DNA of 64,000 bases from Thermohalobaculum sp039033215 (GCA_039033215.1 JBCCDA010000001.1:62001-126000), one strand, 5' to 3'; counted from the first letter of the stretch, positions 25,481 to 35,551 are shown. A program made the numbers and translations. The notes: generated from the sequence alone by a model not told the origin.

Positions 25481-26671
25481 ATGCCAACAGCGCTTGTTGC
25501 AGGCGGCGGTATCGCAGGGATGGCGGCCGCTTTGGGCCTTGCCCGGACAGGCTGGGACGTGACGGTCTGCGAGCGGGCCGAGGAACTGGCCGAGGTCGGC
25601 GCAGGGCTTCAGATGAGCCCGAATGCGACCCGAGTGCTCGACTGGTTGGGTGTGCTGGACGAAGTCGAAGCGACATCTTTCCATCCCCAGGCAGCTGTGA
25701 TGGTCGATGGCCGCACGGGTGAAGAGGTCTTTCGAACGGCTTTGGCCGACGCCGCGGTTGAACGCTGGGGCTCGGTCTACTTGCACGTCCACAGGGCCGA
25801 TCTGCTAGCCGCGCTGACCAAGTCGGCGCAGGCTGCGGGCGCAAAGGTGCGCCTCGGCACCCAGGTCGAGCGTGTTGTGGAACATCCCAAGAGTGCCACC
25901 GGCCACCTGTCGGGCGGCGACGTGGTGCAGGCCGATCTGATCATCGGCGCGGATGGAATCCGGTCGCATCTCAGGCGAACCGTCTCGTCCGAAGAGGAGC
26001 CCCGGTTCACAGGTCAGGTCGCTTGGCGGGGGCTCATCCCGGCGGACAGGGTGCCCGAAGGGCTGATCCCGCCAGATGTTACGGTCTACGCTGGTGATGC
26101 CCGGCACCTCGTTGTCTACTATCTGCGCGGCGGGTCGGTGATCAACTTCGTCGCGGTTCAAGAACAGGACGATTGGGCCGAGGAGACCTGGTCGGCCCCC
26201 GGCGATCCGGACGCGCTGCGGGCGGCCTTCTCGCATTGGCATCCAACCGTGAAGGCGCTGCTGGAAGGTGTTGACGAGTGTTTTCTCTGGGGGCTTTTCG
26301 ACCGCCCGGAACAACCGCGCTGGGTAGACCACCGTTTCGCACTGATCGGGGACGCCGCACATCCCATGCTGCCATTCATGGCGCAGGGGGCCGGGCAGGC
26401 GCTCGAGGACGTGGCGGCCCTGGTGCGGCATCTCGCCAGCGACGAGGACGTGCCGGAAGCGCTGGTCGAATGGGAGGAGGAGCGGTGGCCGCGTGTGACC
26501 CGCATCATGCAGCAAAGCCGCGATAACGGGCGGATGTTCCATCGGCCCGAGGGCACGCTCAGGACCATCTCACGCTCGATCATCGGTTTCGTCAGCCGCA
26601 ATTCGCCGTCGACGGCGGCGGCCCGGCTGGATTGGCTCTATGGCTACGATCCGGTCAGGGGGCGCGGATGA
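25481..26671 (+). CDS. FAD-dependent monooxygenase (salicylate hydroxylase-like)
   Basis: A 396-residue group A flavoprotein monooxygenase. Visible are the N-terminal dinucleotide fold GGGIAGMAAALGLA, the downstream DG motif LIIGADGIRSHLR, and the second FAD motif LIGDAAHPMLPFMAQGAGQ with the following ALED. It uses NAD(P)H and oxygen to hydroxylate a small, usually aromatic, substrate. Its stop overlaps the next flavoprotein gene by four bases, so they form a two-gene operon. About 200 bases before it contain no gene I can support. Confidence 0.9.
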   Translation: MPTALVAGGGIAGMAAALGLARTGWDVTVCERAEELAEVGAGLQMSPNATRVLDWLGVLDEVEATSFHPQAAVMVDGRTGEEVFRTALADAAVERWGSVYLHVHRADLLAALTKSAQAAGAKVRLGTQVERVVEHPKSATGHLSGGDVVQADLIIGADGIRSHLRRTVSSEEEPRFTGQVAWRGLIPADRVPEGLIPPDVTVYAGDARHLVVYYLRGGSVINFVAVQEQDDWAEETWSAPGDPDALRAAFSHWHPTVKALLEGVDECFLWGLFDRPEQPRWVDHRFALIGDAAHPMLPFMAQGAGQALEDVAALVRHLASDEDVPEALVEWEEERWPRVTRIMQQSRDNGRMFHRPEGTLRTISRSIIGFVSRNSPSTAAARLDWLYGYDPVRGRG

Positions 26672-27972
26672 AGACGACCCCGTTCTGGCACGAGGCCGCC
26701 CCGCCCGAGCCGCCCAGTCATACGGCCGCGCCCGTGATTGCCGATGTCGTGGTCGTTGGCGCAGGCTTCACCGGATTGAACTGCGCGCGGATCCTGGCCG
26801 AGGCCGGCCGCCAGGTGGTTGTCTTCGAGAAGGGCCCGCCCGGTGCCGGTGCTTCCAGCCGCAACGGCGGCATGATCGGCTGGGGGCACAAGTCCTCGAT
26901 CGAGAAGCTGGCCAAGCGCTATGGCCACGACGTCGCGAGCGCGATGCTCCGTGAGGCGCGGCTGTCGCTGACCTACACGACCGGGCTGATCGACGAGCTG
27001 CCCGGTGATGCGATGTATCGCCAGACCGGGCGTTTCGTCGGCGCAGGCTCGCCCAAGCACTTTGAGCGGTTCGCCCGCTGGGCACAAACCGAAGCCCCCG
27101 CGCTGGAGATGGACGTCGAGATCGTCCCCCGGGCCGAGCAGCACCGCCACATCGCGACGGACCTCTACCACGGGGGGCTCTACTTCACGCAGCATGGCGG
27201 CCTGCACCCGGCGCTCTTCCACAAGGCGTTGCTGGATGACACCCGCGACAAGGGAGCGATCGTGGTCGACCACTGCGAGGTCATGGCGCTGGAGCATGAC
27301 GGGACCGAGTGGACAATCCACCACGCGCAGGGCCACACACGGGCAAAGCACCTCGTCTATGCAGGAAACGGCTACACCGGCGGCGGCAAGGGGCCGTTCG
27401 CCAACCTCGGCAGGCGGCTGATCCCGATCCCCTCCTACATCATCGCGACCGAGCGTCTGGGGGCCAACCGGATCGCCTCCCTCATCCCGCAGGGCAACAT
27501 GATCGTCGAGACACGGGCGCAGCATTCGTACTTCCGCCCTGACCCTTGGGGCGAGAGGATCCTCTACGGCGGTCGTGCCTCGCTGAACGTCCTGGATGAG
27601 CGGATCTCGTCCTACCGTCTGCGTGACATCATGCTGTCGGTCTTCCCGGATCTGCACGACGTGGCGCTCAGCCATTCCTGGCGGGGGTTCGTGGCCTTCA
27701 CCTTCGATGGCGCCCCCCATATCGGGCAGGTGGACGGCATCTGGCACGCTTGCGGCTACAACGGGTCCGGTGTGGCCATGGCGCCCTACCTGGGGTTCCG
27801 GCTGGCCCACAAGATCCTCGGGACTGACAAGGGCCTCACGGGCTTCGATCCGGCCGAGTTCTCGACCCAGCCGTTTTATGGCGGCAGTCCGTGGTTCCTG
27901 CGCGTCCTCGAGGGCTGGATGAAGCTGAAGGACCGGTGGGAGGGCGTGCAGGCCGTGCGCCGCCGCCGGTAG
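26668..27972 (+). CDS. FAD-dependent oxidoreductase (DAO/GlpD-like, glycine/gamma-glutamylputrescine oxidase type)
   Basis: A 434-residue DAO-family flavoprotein. The dinucleotide motif VVVGAGFTGLNCARILAE starts near residue 29, followed by SSRNGGMIGWGHK, the pattern seen in PuuB- and OrdL-type oxidases. Members oxidise an amine or amino acid with oxygen or a quinone. The ATG at 26668 overlaps the previous stop. A likely substrate is an N-methyl or polyamine-related compound, but nothing adjacent settles it. The end of the gene converges on the 5'-nucleotidase with 22 bases between stops. Confidence 0.88.
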   Translation: MKTTPFWHEAAPPEPPSHTAAPVIADVVVVGAGFTGLNCARILAEAGRQVVVFEKGPPGAGASSRNGGMIGWGHKSSIEKLAKRYGHDVASAMLREARLSLTYTTGLIDELPGDAMYRQTGRFVGAGSPKHFERFARWAQTEAPALEMDVEIVPRAEQHRHIATDLYHGGLYFTQHGGLHPALFHKALLDDTRDKGAIVVDHCEVMALEHDGTEWTIHHAQGHTRAKHLVYAGNGYTGGGKGPFANLGRRLIPIPSYIIATERLGANRIASLIPQGNMIVETRAQHSYFRPDPWGERILYGGRASLNVLDERISSYRLRDIMLSVFPDLHDVALSHSWRGFVAFTFDGAPHIGQVDGIWHACGYNGSGVAMAPYLGFRLAHKILGTDKGLTGFDPAEFSTQPFYGGSPWFLRVLEGWMKLKDRWEGVQAVRRRR

Positions 27973-27994
27973 GTCTGGCCTCAGTGGCCGGCGC

Positions 27995-29575
27995 TCAATC
28001 CACCCGGATTCGCCCGTCCGTGTAGGGCGTGTAGGGCCGCTTGCGGCTGAGATAGTCGATGACGACGTCCACGAGATCTGGACCGAAGTCATAGGGGCGG
28101 ACCGCCCGCTCGGCGAAGACCTCGTAGCCATCTCCGCCGCGTCGAAGGAAATCGTTGGTCACGACATCATAGGTCCGCGCATCGTCCAGCGGCGCCCAGG
28201 CGCCGTCGCGGTAGACCTCGACCGCGCCCAGCCTGGGCGTGCCACCGTTCGCGCTGGTGTCATAGGCGAACCGCATCCCCGCCACTTGCGGAAAGCGGCC
28301 ATGGCCGTCGGCTACCGCCGAGATTCCATGCGCCAGCGCCGCGCGCAGATCCGCGCCGGTCAGGCTCAGCAGCGAGAGCGTGTTCTGGAAGGGTAGCATT
28401 TCCATCACGTCGCCGCGCGTGATCTCCCCGGCCGGCAAGGGCGCACGCAGGCCGCCGCCGTTCTGGATGGCGATCTCGACCCCCTGACGACGCACCCGGG
28501 CCAGCATGGCATCCGCCACCATGGTCCCCAGCGTGCATTCGCGCGCACGACATTGCCCGTGATCGGCGCCGATCATCGCCGTCGCCTCGGCAACGACTTC
28601 CTGGCGGAGCGCGTTCAGCGGCTCTGCCAGGGCCGCGACCCGGGCGGCGAGCTTCGGGTCTTCGGGGCTGCCCGGGCCCAGAAAGATCGGCTCGCCCGAG
28701 GCTTGCGTCAGCAGACCTTTTACATCGAAGGCAACCTCCAGACGCCCGAGGTAGCGGGCGTAGGCATAGGCCTGCACGATGGCGGTCCGGCCCCCGGAGG
28801 GCGTGGTGACCCATGTGGGGTAGGGACCAGCGGCGCCGTCCACCTGGTTTGAGAGAAGCGTGTGGCTGTGGCCGCCGATGATCACGTCGATGCCGTCCAC
28901 CGCAGCGGCGAACTGCTTGTCGGCGCTGTAGCCCGAGTGCGACAACACGATGATCCGGTTGATGCCATCTGCCTCCAGCCGCGCGACCTCCCGTTGCAAG
29001 GCCACAACCGGGTCCTCAAACACCACGGTCGGGCCAGGCTTGGACGTCTCATGCGTGTCTGCTGGGGCGAGTCCGATCAGCCCGTAGCGATGACCGCCCC
29101 GCTCGAGCACGACAGACGGCGGGACCGCGCCGGCGAGGCTGGGCTCGGCCGAGACATCCGCGTTAGCCATCAAGACCGGGAAATCGACCGCATCGATGAA
29201 GGCGCGCAGCACCTCCGGCCCATCGTCGAATTCATGATTTCCGACGGCCATGGCATCGTAGCCGAGGACGTTCATGACCTCCGCCGCAGCCTTGCCCTTG
29301 TACTGCGTGTACATGAGCGAGCCCTGGAACTGGTCCCCGCCGTCCAGCAGCAGCACCGCCCCCGCCTCGTCCCGGGCCACATTGATCGCGGCCAGCAGGC
29401 GTGCAGCACCGCCCTGGCAGGCCCCCTCGGCCACCTGATCGGGCGAGCAGGTCGTATTGAAGCGGCTCACCGGTTCCAACCGGCTGTGCACATCGTTCGT
29501 GTGCAGGATCGTCAGGGTCTCGGCTCCCGCGGTCGAGGCGAGGGCGGCAAGCAGTGCTGCAAGGGGCAGACGCAT
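27995..29575 (-). CDS. Periplasmic 5'-nucleotidase / 2',3'-cyclic phosphodiesterase (UshA family)
   Basis: A 526-residue protein with a clear signal peptide (MRLPLAALLAALASTAGA, cleavage before ETLT). Catalytic metal motifs are complete: ILHTNDVHSR, GNHEFD, LSHSGY and GGHSHT, then the substrate-binding C-terminal domain with NGGGLRAPLP and a late GGDGYE. It dephosphorylates nucleotides outside the inner membrane to feed phosphate and nucleosides to the cell. The ATG at 29575 has GGAG seven bases upstream. It follows the enolase-superfamily gene by 59 bases in the same direction. Compare the giant 5'-nucleotidase fusion at 10 kb, which lacks GGHSH. Confidence 0.93.
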   Translation of the reverse strand: MRLPLAALLAALASTAGAETLTILHTNDVHSRLEPVSRFNTTCSPDQVAEGACQGGAARLLAAINVARDEAGAVLLLDGGDQFQGSLMYTQYKGKAAAEVMNVLGYDAMAVGNHEFDDGPEVLRAFIDAVDFPVLMANADVSAEPSLAGAVPPSVVLERGGHRYGLIGLAPADTHETSKPGPTVVFEDPVVALQREVARLEADGINRIIVLSHSGYSADKQFAAAVDGIDVIIGGHSHTLLSNQVDGAAGPYPTWVTTPSGGRTAIVQAYAYARYLGRLEVAFDVKGLLTQASGEPIFLGPGSPEDPKLAARVAALAEPLNALRQEVVAEATAMIGADHGQCRARECTLGTMVADAMLARVRRQGVEIAIQNGGGLRAPLPAGEITRGDVMEMLPFQNTLSLLSLTGADLRAALAHGISAVADGHGRFPQVAGMRFAYDTSANGGTPRLGAVEVYRDGAWAPLDDARTYDVVTNDFLRRGGDGYEVFAERAVRPYDFGPDLVDVVIDYLSRKRPYTPYTDGRIRVD

Positions 29576-29634
29576 GATCGGGCTCCGTGTTGGCGCGGAC
29601 AGTGTGCCATAGAAGTGTGACCACACGGGCGCGG

Positions 29635-30828
29635 TCATTCGCTGCGGCGAACCCGGGCATCCGGGCGGGAAAAGACCTCTGGTTTCAACGAGGTAATCAG
29701 CCCCGCGCCCTCGGGCAGGTGGATGTGGCCGTCCTCGACCACGGGCAGATCCTGCGCCAGCTCCGTGTACCAGCCGGTATAGAACGCCCGGACGCTCTCC
29801 TGCACCAGCGCGTTGGGGGCGTTGAGGGTCAGGTGCGTGCAGGCGGCCCAGGCCAGCGGCCCCGTGCAGTCGTGCGGCGCAATCGGCAGGTGGAAGGCAT
29901 CCGCCATGCCCGCGATGGCCTTGGCCTCGGTCAGGCCGCCGCACCAGCCGAGGTCCATGATGACGACGTCCAGCGCCCCGGCCTCCATGAAGGCGCGGAA
30001 GGCGGCGCGGGTCGCCATGGTCTCCGAGCCCGCGATCTTCGGGCGTACCTGCCGGCGGAGATCGGCCCACGACGACGGCGCCGTCGCGGGCATCGGATCC
30101 TCGATCCAGTAGATGTCGAAGGGCTCGAGCGCGCGGGCGATCTCGGCCATTGCATGCGGCTGCCAGAGCAGGTGCATCTCGGCCATGATCTGCATCTCGG
30201 ATCCAACAGCTTCGCGGATTTTGCGAAACGGCTCAATGGCCTGGGAGATCTGATCCGGTGTGATCGCGGCCCCGTAGCTTGCTTCTGCCGCATAGTCGAA
30301 TGGCCAGATCTTCATGCCCGTGATGCCCTGGGACAGCAGCGATTCCGCGACGGCTCCCGCATCGGTCAGGAACCCGTCCAGATCCTCGTACGGTCCCTCG
30401 GCGCCACCCAGGCCCCAGTTCTCGGTCAGCTGCCCGACCGATCCGCGCACGTACTTGTACCCCGCGCAGGTGTTGTAAGTCCGGATCCGCTCGCGGCAGC
30501 GCCCGCCGAGCAGGCGCCAGATAGGTTGATCCAGATGCCGACCCCAGAGATCCCAGAGTGCGAGATCGATGGCCGAGTTTCCACGAACCTCCGCCCCCGC
30601 GCCGTTGTAGCCCACGTAAGGCGCCAACCGTCGCTGGATCGCCTCGCGGTTAAACGCATCTTGTCCGAGTAGAAGTTGCGCCGCCGTGTCGTGAAGGTAG
30701 GCTTCAGTCGCGGGTGCGATGAAGAAACTCTCCCCGCACCCGCGAGCCCCACCCTCGGATTCAACGAATACCCATAAAAGGTTAGGGAACTCCTCAAGCC
30801 GCAATGTTTCCAATGCAGTAATCTTCAT
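29635..30828 (-). CDS. Enolase-superfamily (mandelate racemase/MLE) sugar-acid dehydratase-like enzyme
   Basis: A 397-residue enzyme. Capping domain up to about 130, then a beta/alpha barrel with three metal-ligand positions, the Glu in MAEMHLLW, YWIEDPM and AGSETM, and the catalytic His in IAPHDCTGP. Such enzymes remove water from sugar acids (for example galactonate, mannonate or fuconate) through an enolate. The exact substrate cannot be assigned. The start ATG 30828 follows a GGGGGA site. It is divergent from an SDR gene across 68 bases; a pairing of this kind is known from nonphosphorylative sugar-acid pathways. Confidence 0.88.
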   Translation of the reverse strand: MKITALETLRLEEFPNLLWVFVESEGGARGCGESFFIAPATEAYLHDTAAQLLLGQDAFNREAIQRRLAPYVGYNGAGAEVRGNSAIDLALWDLWGRHLDQPIWRLLGGRCRERIRTYNTCAGYKYVRGSVGQLTENWGLGGAEGPYEDLDGFLTDAGAVAESLLSQGITGMKIWPFDYAAEASYGAAITPDQISQAIEPFRKIREAVGSEMQIMAEMHLLWQPHAMAEIARALEPFDIYWIEDPMPATAPSSWADLRRQVRPKIAGSETMATRAAFRAFMEAGALDVVIMDLGWCGGLTEAKAIAGMADAFHLPIAPHDCTGPLAWAACTHLTLNAPNALVQESVRAFYTGWYTELAQDLPVVEDGHIHLPEGAGLITSLKPEVFSRPDARVRRSE

Positions 30829-30896
30829 GGGCCGTTCCCCCTTGCCAACTGCCGCCGTGCCGCGCCAGAACAGGGGGAACAATGCAGGGGGACATC

Positions 30897-31616
30897 ATGC
30901 GGCTCAAGGGCAAGCGCATCTTCATCACCGCGGCAGGGGCCGGGATCGGCCGGGCGAGCGCCGAGGCGTGTATCCGCGAAGGCGCAGAGGTCATCGCCAC
31001 GGACGTCAAGGCCGAGCTGCTGGAAGGGCTGGAGTGCCAGACCCAAGTTCTTGATTGTCTTGATGCAAATCAGATCGCCGAGCAGGTGCCGGCGGCGCGC
31101 GCTGACGTGCTGTTCAACTGTGCAGGGTTCGTGCACGCAGGAACGGTCCTGGATTACACCGACGAGGAGTTCGACTTCGCCTTCAATCTGAACGTCCGGG
31201 CCATGTTCCGCACGATCAAGGCGGCGGTCCCAGGCATGCTCGAGCGCGGCGGCGGCAGCATCATCAACATGTCGTCGGGGGCGTCGTCCGTGATGGGGGC
31301 GCCAAACCGTACCCTCTACGGTGCCTCCAAGGCCGCGGTGATAGGGCTGACGAAAGCGGTGGCAAAAGATTTTGTGGAACAAGGGATTAGGTGCAATTGC
31401 ATCTGCCCAGGCACGGTTGACACCCCCAGCCTGCACGACCGGTTGCGCGCCACAGGAGATTACGAGAAGGCCAAGAAGGACTTCATCGCGCGACAGAAGA
31501 TGGGTCGCTTGGCAACTGCGGACGAGATGGCAGCGCTGGTGGTCTATCTGGCATCTGACGAGAGCACGTTCGTGACCGCGCAAGCTATCGTCATAGACGG
31601 CGGTTGGTCCGCCTGA
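30897..31616 (+). CDS. SDR oxidoreductase, 2-keto-3-deoxy-L-fuconate dehydrogenase-like
   Basis: A 239-residue classical short-chain dehydrogenase: cofactor motif TAAGAGIGRA, then NCAG, active Ser in NMSSGAS and YGASKAA for the Tyr-Lys pair. The overall sequence looks like the 2-keto-3-deoxy-L-fuconate dehydrogenase/BDH2 group, which oxidises the product of the enolase-superfamily dehydratase encoded divergently next to it. Two starts are possible, ATG 30882 and ATG 30897, each after a GGGGGA; the second fits the family start better. Substrate is inferred from neighbours. Confidence 0.85.
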   Translation: MRLKGKRIFITAAGAGIGRASAEACIREGAEVIATDVKAELLEGLECQTQVLDCLDANQIAEQVPAARADVLFNCAGFVHAGTVLDYTDEEFDFAFNLNVRAMFRTIKAAVPGMLERGGGSIINMSSGASSVMGAPNRTLYGASKAAVIGLTKAVAKDFVEQGIRCNCICPGTVDTPSLHDRLRATGDYEKAKKDFIARQKMGRLATADEMAALVVYLASDESTFVTAQAIVIDGGWSA

Positions 31617-31853
31617 CCCGCCGCTCTCAGATCAGCCGAGCTTAACTGGCGCCGTCATTCGCCCCGTATGGCTCGCTTGGCACGGCTGCCTCTACAAGAT
31701 GCGGCGTCTACATCAGGCGCTCTCAAGCGCAGTCCATAGCGTTGCGCCAATAGGTAACGACACTACCGCTCGCCCGAAAGGCTGTCGTTCGTGATACGCT
31801 GTCACCGAAGATGCTGTTAGAGGTTTTGGCAGCTCCGATCAGCGAGAACCGCC

Positions 31854-33269
31854 ATGAACGTCACGCGCCCGCCAATTGGAATGAACTGCCTGCGCACGCC
31901 GGCAAGAGAACACGATTTCGAGCCGTTGCTCCCAGACACCGGCCATGTTCCAAAGTCACTCGATGGGACCTTCTACCGTGTCGGCCCCGGAAAGTTCGAG
32001 GACGCGAACGGCCCGTTTGCGCACTGGTTCGACGGGGAAGGGCTCCTTTCCGCAATTCGGGTTGGTAATGGCAGGGCCGCAGCAGCCTGCCGCATGATCC
32101 GTCCGGCGGGAGCCGATGGTCCCGACTATGCCAAGCGTGGTCGAATGGGCCGCGCACCCCAGGGTCTGCTGCGCCGGATGCGCGGCTTTGTCGACTCCAG
32201 CGTGTACGCGAATGTGGCGAATACAGCACTGATGGAGTGGCAGGGACGGCTTTTTGCCTTGTTCGAGGCGTGTCTTCCGACCGAGGTCGATCCGGAAACG
32301 CTGGAGACCATTGGCGAAGTAGACTTCGGCGTCGTTGCTAGGTCGCTGGGTGCTCATCCGCAGCTGCACGCTGCCAGTGGGAGCCTGATCAATCAGGGCT
32401 TCGTGCCGCCGCCAAAGGGAGCGATCGACTATTACGCGTTCCCAACCGATGGTCCGCCGCAACACACACACCGCGTCCCGATTTCGGGACGGTTCCCAGC
32501 CCATGATCTCGCCGTGACGGCGAGTGATGTCATCACTGTGCTAAGCCCACTCTTCATCGATATCGTCGGCGTGGTTTCCGGCCGTCCGATCGCTGAATGC
32601 TTGCGCTGGCGTGCCGAAAAGGGAACCGAGATTGTTGTTTCGCCCGTCGGTGGGGGACGCTCGTGTCGATTGCAAACACCAGCGATGTTGTACTCGCACA
32701 CGGCCAACGCCTTTGAGGATGGCGACCTTCGCATAATACACGGCGTCGCCGCAGCGGACTCGAGCCTTGCCGACTGGACGGCTCGGGTTCGGCGAGGGTG
32801 CGCAGACTTGCATCCGCTTCCGACGCCCGGTCGCTTGACAGAACTACGCATCGATCCGGGCACCGGGTTGGTCGAGGTCAACGTGCTTTTCGAAACACCG
32901 ACGGAGTTCCCGACGATCGATCCTCGATGGTCGGGGAAGAGACACAGTGTGATCTACGGAACCACGTACATGGAAGAAGCACAGGCATACGCCGACCTGT
33001 CGGACGCAATCGTCAGATTTGATCTTCGACGGTCTGAGGTCACCAAGCTCGGATTCGGGGAAGGGCATGTAGTGAGCGAACCCGTTTTCATCCCTTCCGA
33101 GAACGCTGAAGGCGAAGGATGGCTGATGTGCGTGAACTACGATGGGCTCAATGATCGTAGCTACCTGGCCATCGTTCGGGCATCGCGTACCATGGAATTG
33201 GTCGCGACCCTTTCGCTACCTGCGCCGCTGCCCATGAGCCTGCACGGTCTTTGGGTCGCGAGGAACTAG
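31854..33269 (+). CDS. Carotenoid oxygenase family protein
   Basis: A 471-residue protein with the family opening DGTFYRVGPGKFE and HWFDGEGLL, and four histidines at the usual places for the Fe(II) site: SLGAHPQLH, FPAHDLAV, YSHTANAF and the last LHGLW. These seven-bladed propeller enzymes cleave carotenoids, stilbenes or lignin-derived double bonds with oxygen. It has no neighbours within 230 bases on either side and a lower GC look and more even codon use than the catabolic genes around it, which suggests that it came by transfer. The start ATG 31854 lacks a strong ribosome site; the ATG at MNCLRTP is an alternative. Confidence 0.88.
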   Translation: MNVTRPPIGMNCLRTPAREHDFEPLLPDTGHVPKSLDGTFYRVGPGKFEDANGPFAHWFDGEGLLSAIRVGNGRAAAACRMIRPAGADGPDYAKRGRMGRAPQGLLRRMRGFVDSSVYANVANTALMEWQGRLFALFEACLPTEVDPETLETIGEVDFGVVARSLGAHPQLHAASGSLINQGFVPPPKGAIDYYAFPTDGPPQHTHRVPISGRFPAHDLAVTASDVITVLSPLFIDIVGVVSGRPIAECLRWRAEKGTEIVVSPVGGGRSCRLQTPAMLYSHTANAFEDGDLRIIHGVAAADSSLADWTARVRRGCADLHPLPTPGRLTELRIDPGTGLVEVNVLFETPTEFPTIDPRWSGKRHSVIYGTTYMEEAQAYADLSDAIVRFDLRRSEVTKLGFGEGHVVSEPVFIPSENAEGEGWLMCVNYDGLNDRSYLAIVRASRTMELVATLSLPAPLPMSLHGLWVARN

Positions 33270-33670
33270 GCGCGTTTCGCAAGGTTCGAAGACGCCTGAG
33301 CTGAATGCTCACGGCAGGTGAGCCAAGAACCAATGTTGCCGAGTTTCCATTGAGACTAGAACTGAAGCGATCACCCATCGGCGAACTCTGACGGACCAGG
33401 TGCACGCAGCGGCAACGGCAACGCGAAAGACCGGTCTGGTGTAGACCTGGGTGGTCCGGTCTCCAGGGATCGTCTTGGTCGAGACCGAGGTCAGAAGCCT
33501 GCTCCTCGGATGCTGCGCTTAGAAGGCCGGCTTGCCCGCAGACGGCAGTTTTAGGCCGTCCACGCAGACCCGTTCGTCAGATACTGGCTGGGGTCGCCTC
33601 ACGAGGACCCTGCGCGAAGCCGCTCATGTGTCCCTCGCGCGCCCGGCCGTGGCAGAGCGCGCGGATCCTC
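33270..33670. other. Intergenic gap, no gene seen
   Basis: About 400 bases between the ends of the carotenoid oxygenase gene and the convergent RTX gene. I found no frame with a coding look, no convincing hairpin with a T-run and no repeat. It may hold the decayed edge of an acquired segment. Confidence 0.6.
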
Positions 33671-35551
33671 TCAGAGGAAGTCGCTCCCATCGATGTCCGT
33701 GGTGGTGATGCCCTCGAGGAAGACGACATAGCCGCCTCCGATGAGGGATGTCCCCGCCCCGCCTCCGAAGGTGGACACCGTGAAGTCCCCGAAGCCCAGC
33801 CCGTCCGCCGTGAAGTCGAGCTGGTCCACCCCGTCCTGCCAGTCCGTGATCCGGTCGATGCCGCCCGTCACAGTGAACTCGAACGTATCCGCACCGCCGC
33901 CACCGGTCAGCACGTCAGAACTTGCGCCGCCGTTCAGGACGTCCTCGCCGTCGCCGCCGAAGAGTGCGTCAAGGCCAGAGCCAGCGTTGAGCGTGTCGTT
34001 GTTGGCCCCGCCGTAGAGAACGTCAGCGAACTCGTTGCCGTTGATCGTGTCGTCGCCATCCCCGCCATAGAGGATGTCTGCACCCGCGTTCCCGGCGATC
34101 AGGTCGTCATCGTCACCGCCGTAGATCAGATCGGCGCCGAGTGTCCCGAAGAGCTCGTCGTCTCCGTCGCCGCCCTCGATGGTGTCGTTGTCGCCCCCGC
34201 CGAAGACGCGGTCGTTGTTGGCCCCGCCGAAGATCATGTCCTCGTCTTCATCGCCAAACAGCCGGTCGTTGTTGGCCCCGCCCTCGAGTGTGTCATTGCC
34301 GGCATTGCCGCGCATCTCGTCGCCGCCGGAGCTGCCGATCAGCAGGTCTTCGTCGCCCGAGCCGACCAGGCTGTCAGATCCGCCGCCGCCATCGAGCGTG
34401 TTGCCCGCGCCGTTACCGGTGATCGTGTCGGCGAAGTCCGAGCCCACTACGTTTTCAATGCTGAACAACCTGTCGCCCTGGGCGTCACCGCCCGAACTTG
34501 CAGACCCGTTGAGGCGCACCTCGACGCCCGCCCCCGACGCGGAATAGTCGACCGTGTCGTCATCGGCCCCGCCGTACATCTGGTCCGCACCCACGCCGCC
34601 AATGAGGGTGTTTTCGCCGCTGTCGCCTGTCAGTGTGTCGTTGAAACCCGACCCGATCAGGTTTTCGAAGTTGATGTAGGTATCGCCCGTCGAGTGCCCG
34701 CCGCCACCTGCGGATGTTTGCTGCAGGTCGACATCCACACCCGCATCCGAGTCCGCATAGCTGAGCGTGTCGATGCCTGCACCTCCGTCCATGCTGTCGG
34801 CACCCGATCCGCCGATGACCACGTCGTCGTCGTCACCGCCCGTGATCGTGTCGTTACCGCCCATGCCGTAGAGTGTGTCATTGCCAATACCTCCGCCGAT
34901 GACATCGTCACCGCCAATGGTTGATCCGGTTGCCGCGTGTCCCGTGACAGACATGTTCAATAGAAAGGTGGAGTTCGGGGCGATTTTGGTGGTGCCGAAG
35001 GCGATGACCCTGATGAGGTAGGTGCCAGCCGTCCCGACGGTCGTCTCCAGGAAAGAGTCCAGGGGGCTGCTCGACCCGCCTGCTCCAAGACTTGTGCTCG
35101 CATCGTCATTATCGCTGACCAGAGTTGTGCCAGTCGAGTCGTAGAGTTCCAAGATTAGATCGGTATCTTTGCCCAGCGGGCCCTCACCATAGTCGACATC
35201 GGCTGTGATTGTCTCGCCCGCGTCGATGGTGACCGAGTACCAGAACTCTCGCCAGCTCGCGCCCACTTCCTCGTAGACCGTCGTGTGCGGTACTGAGGTC
35301 GCATTCTGTATGTCGGGGTTCTCACGCAGTGACCAGACGGACGAAGCATCAATGCTAACCGCGTTGTCGGACTCAGTGCCCATCGTCGGGTTGAAGGTCG
35401 AAATGCTGGCGAAGTCACCGGAATCACCCCAGATCAGGTCGTCGCCGCCGTCCCCGTTCAGAGTGTTGTTAGGACCGCCCAGATCCGTTCCTAACAGGAA
35501 ATCGTCGTCTACGGTGCCATTCTGTGTCGTGGTGTCGAAGAACAAAGCCAT
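33671..35551 (-). CDS. RTX calcium-binding protein with PPC-like domain, type I secreted
   Basis: A 626-residue acidic protein without a Sec signal. It opens with a short GDGGDDLIWGDSGD repeat, then a beta-sandwich of pre-peptidase C-terminal (PPC) type, about residues 90-205 (WREFWYSVTIDAGETITADV). From about 215 to 545 it is almost all GGxGxDxLx nonapeptides that bind calcium as a beta-roll. The end (GADTFEFTVTGGIDRITDW and a final DGSDFL) is the usual signal region for type I export. No enzymatic domain is visible. ATG 35551 is preferred, with AAGGGA eight bases upstream. No ABC exporter is in this window. Confidence 0.9.
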   Translation of the reverse strand: MALFFDTTTQNGTVDDDFLLGTDLGGPNNTLNGDGGDDLIWGDSGDFASISTFNPTMGTESDNAVSIDASSVWSLRENPDIQNATSVPHTTVYEEVGASWREFWYSVTIDAGETITADVDYGEGPLGKDTDLILELYDSTGTTLVSDNDDASTSLGAGGSSSPLDSFLETTVGTAGTYLIRVIAFGTTKIAPNSTFLLNMSVTGHAATGSTIGGDDVIGGGIGNDTLYGMGGNDTITGGDDDDVVIGGSGADSMDGGAGIDTLSYADSDAGVDVDLQQTSAGGGGHSTGDTYINFENLIGSGFNDTLTGDSGENTLIGGVGADQMYGGADDDTVDYSASGAGVEVRLNGSASSGGDAQGDRLFSIENVVGSDFADTITGNGAGNTLDGGGGSDSLVGSGDEDLLIGSSGGDEMRGNAGNDTLEGGANNDRLFGDEDEDMIFGGANNDRVFGGGDNDTIEGGDGDDELFGTLGADLIYGGDDDDLIAGNAGADILYGGDGDDTINGNEFADVLYGGANNDTLNAGSGLDALFGGDGEDVLNGGASSDVLTGGGGADTFEFTVTGGIDRITDWQDGVDQLDFTADGLGFGDFTVSTFGGGAGTSLIGGGYVVFLEGITTTDIDGSDFL

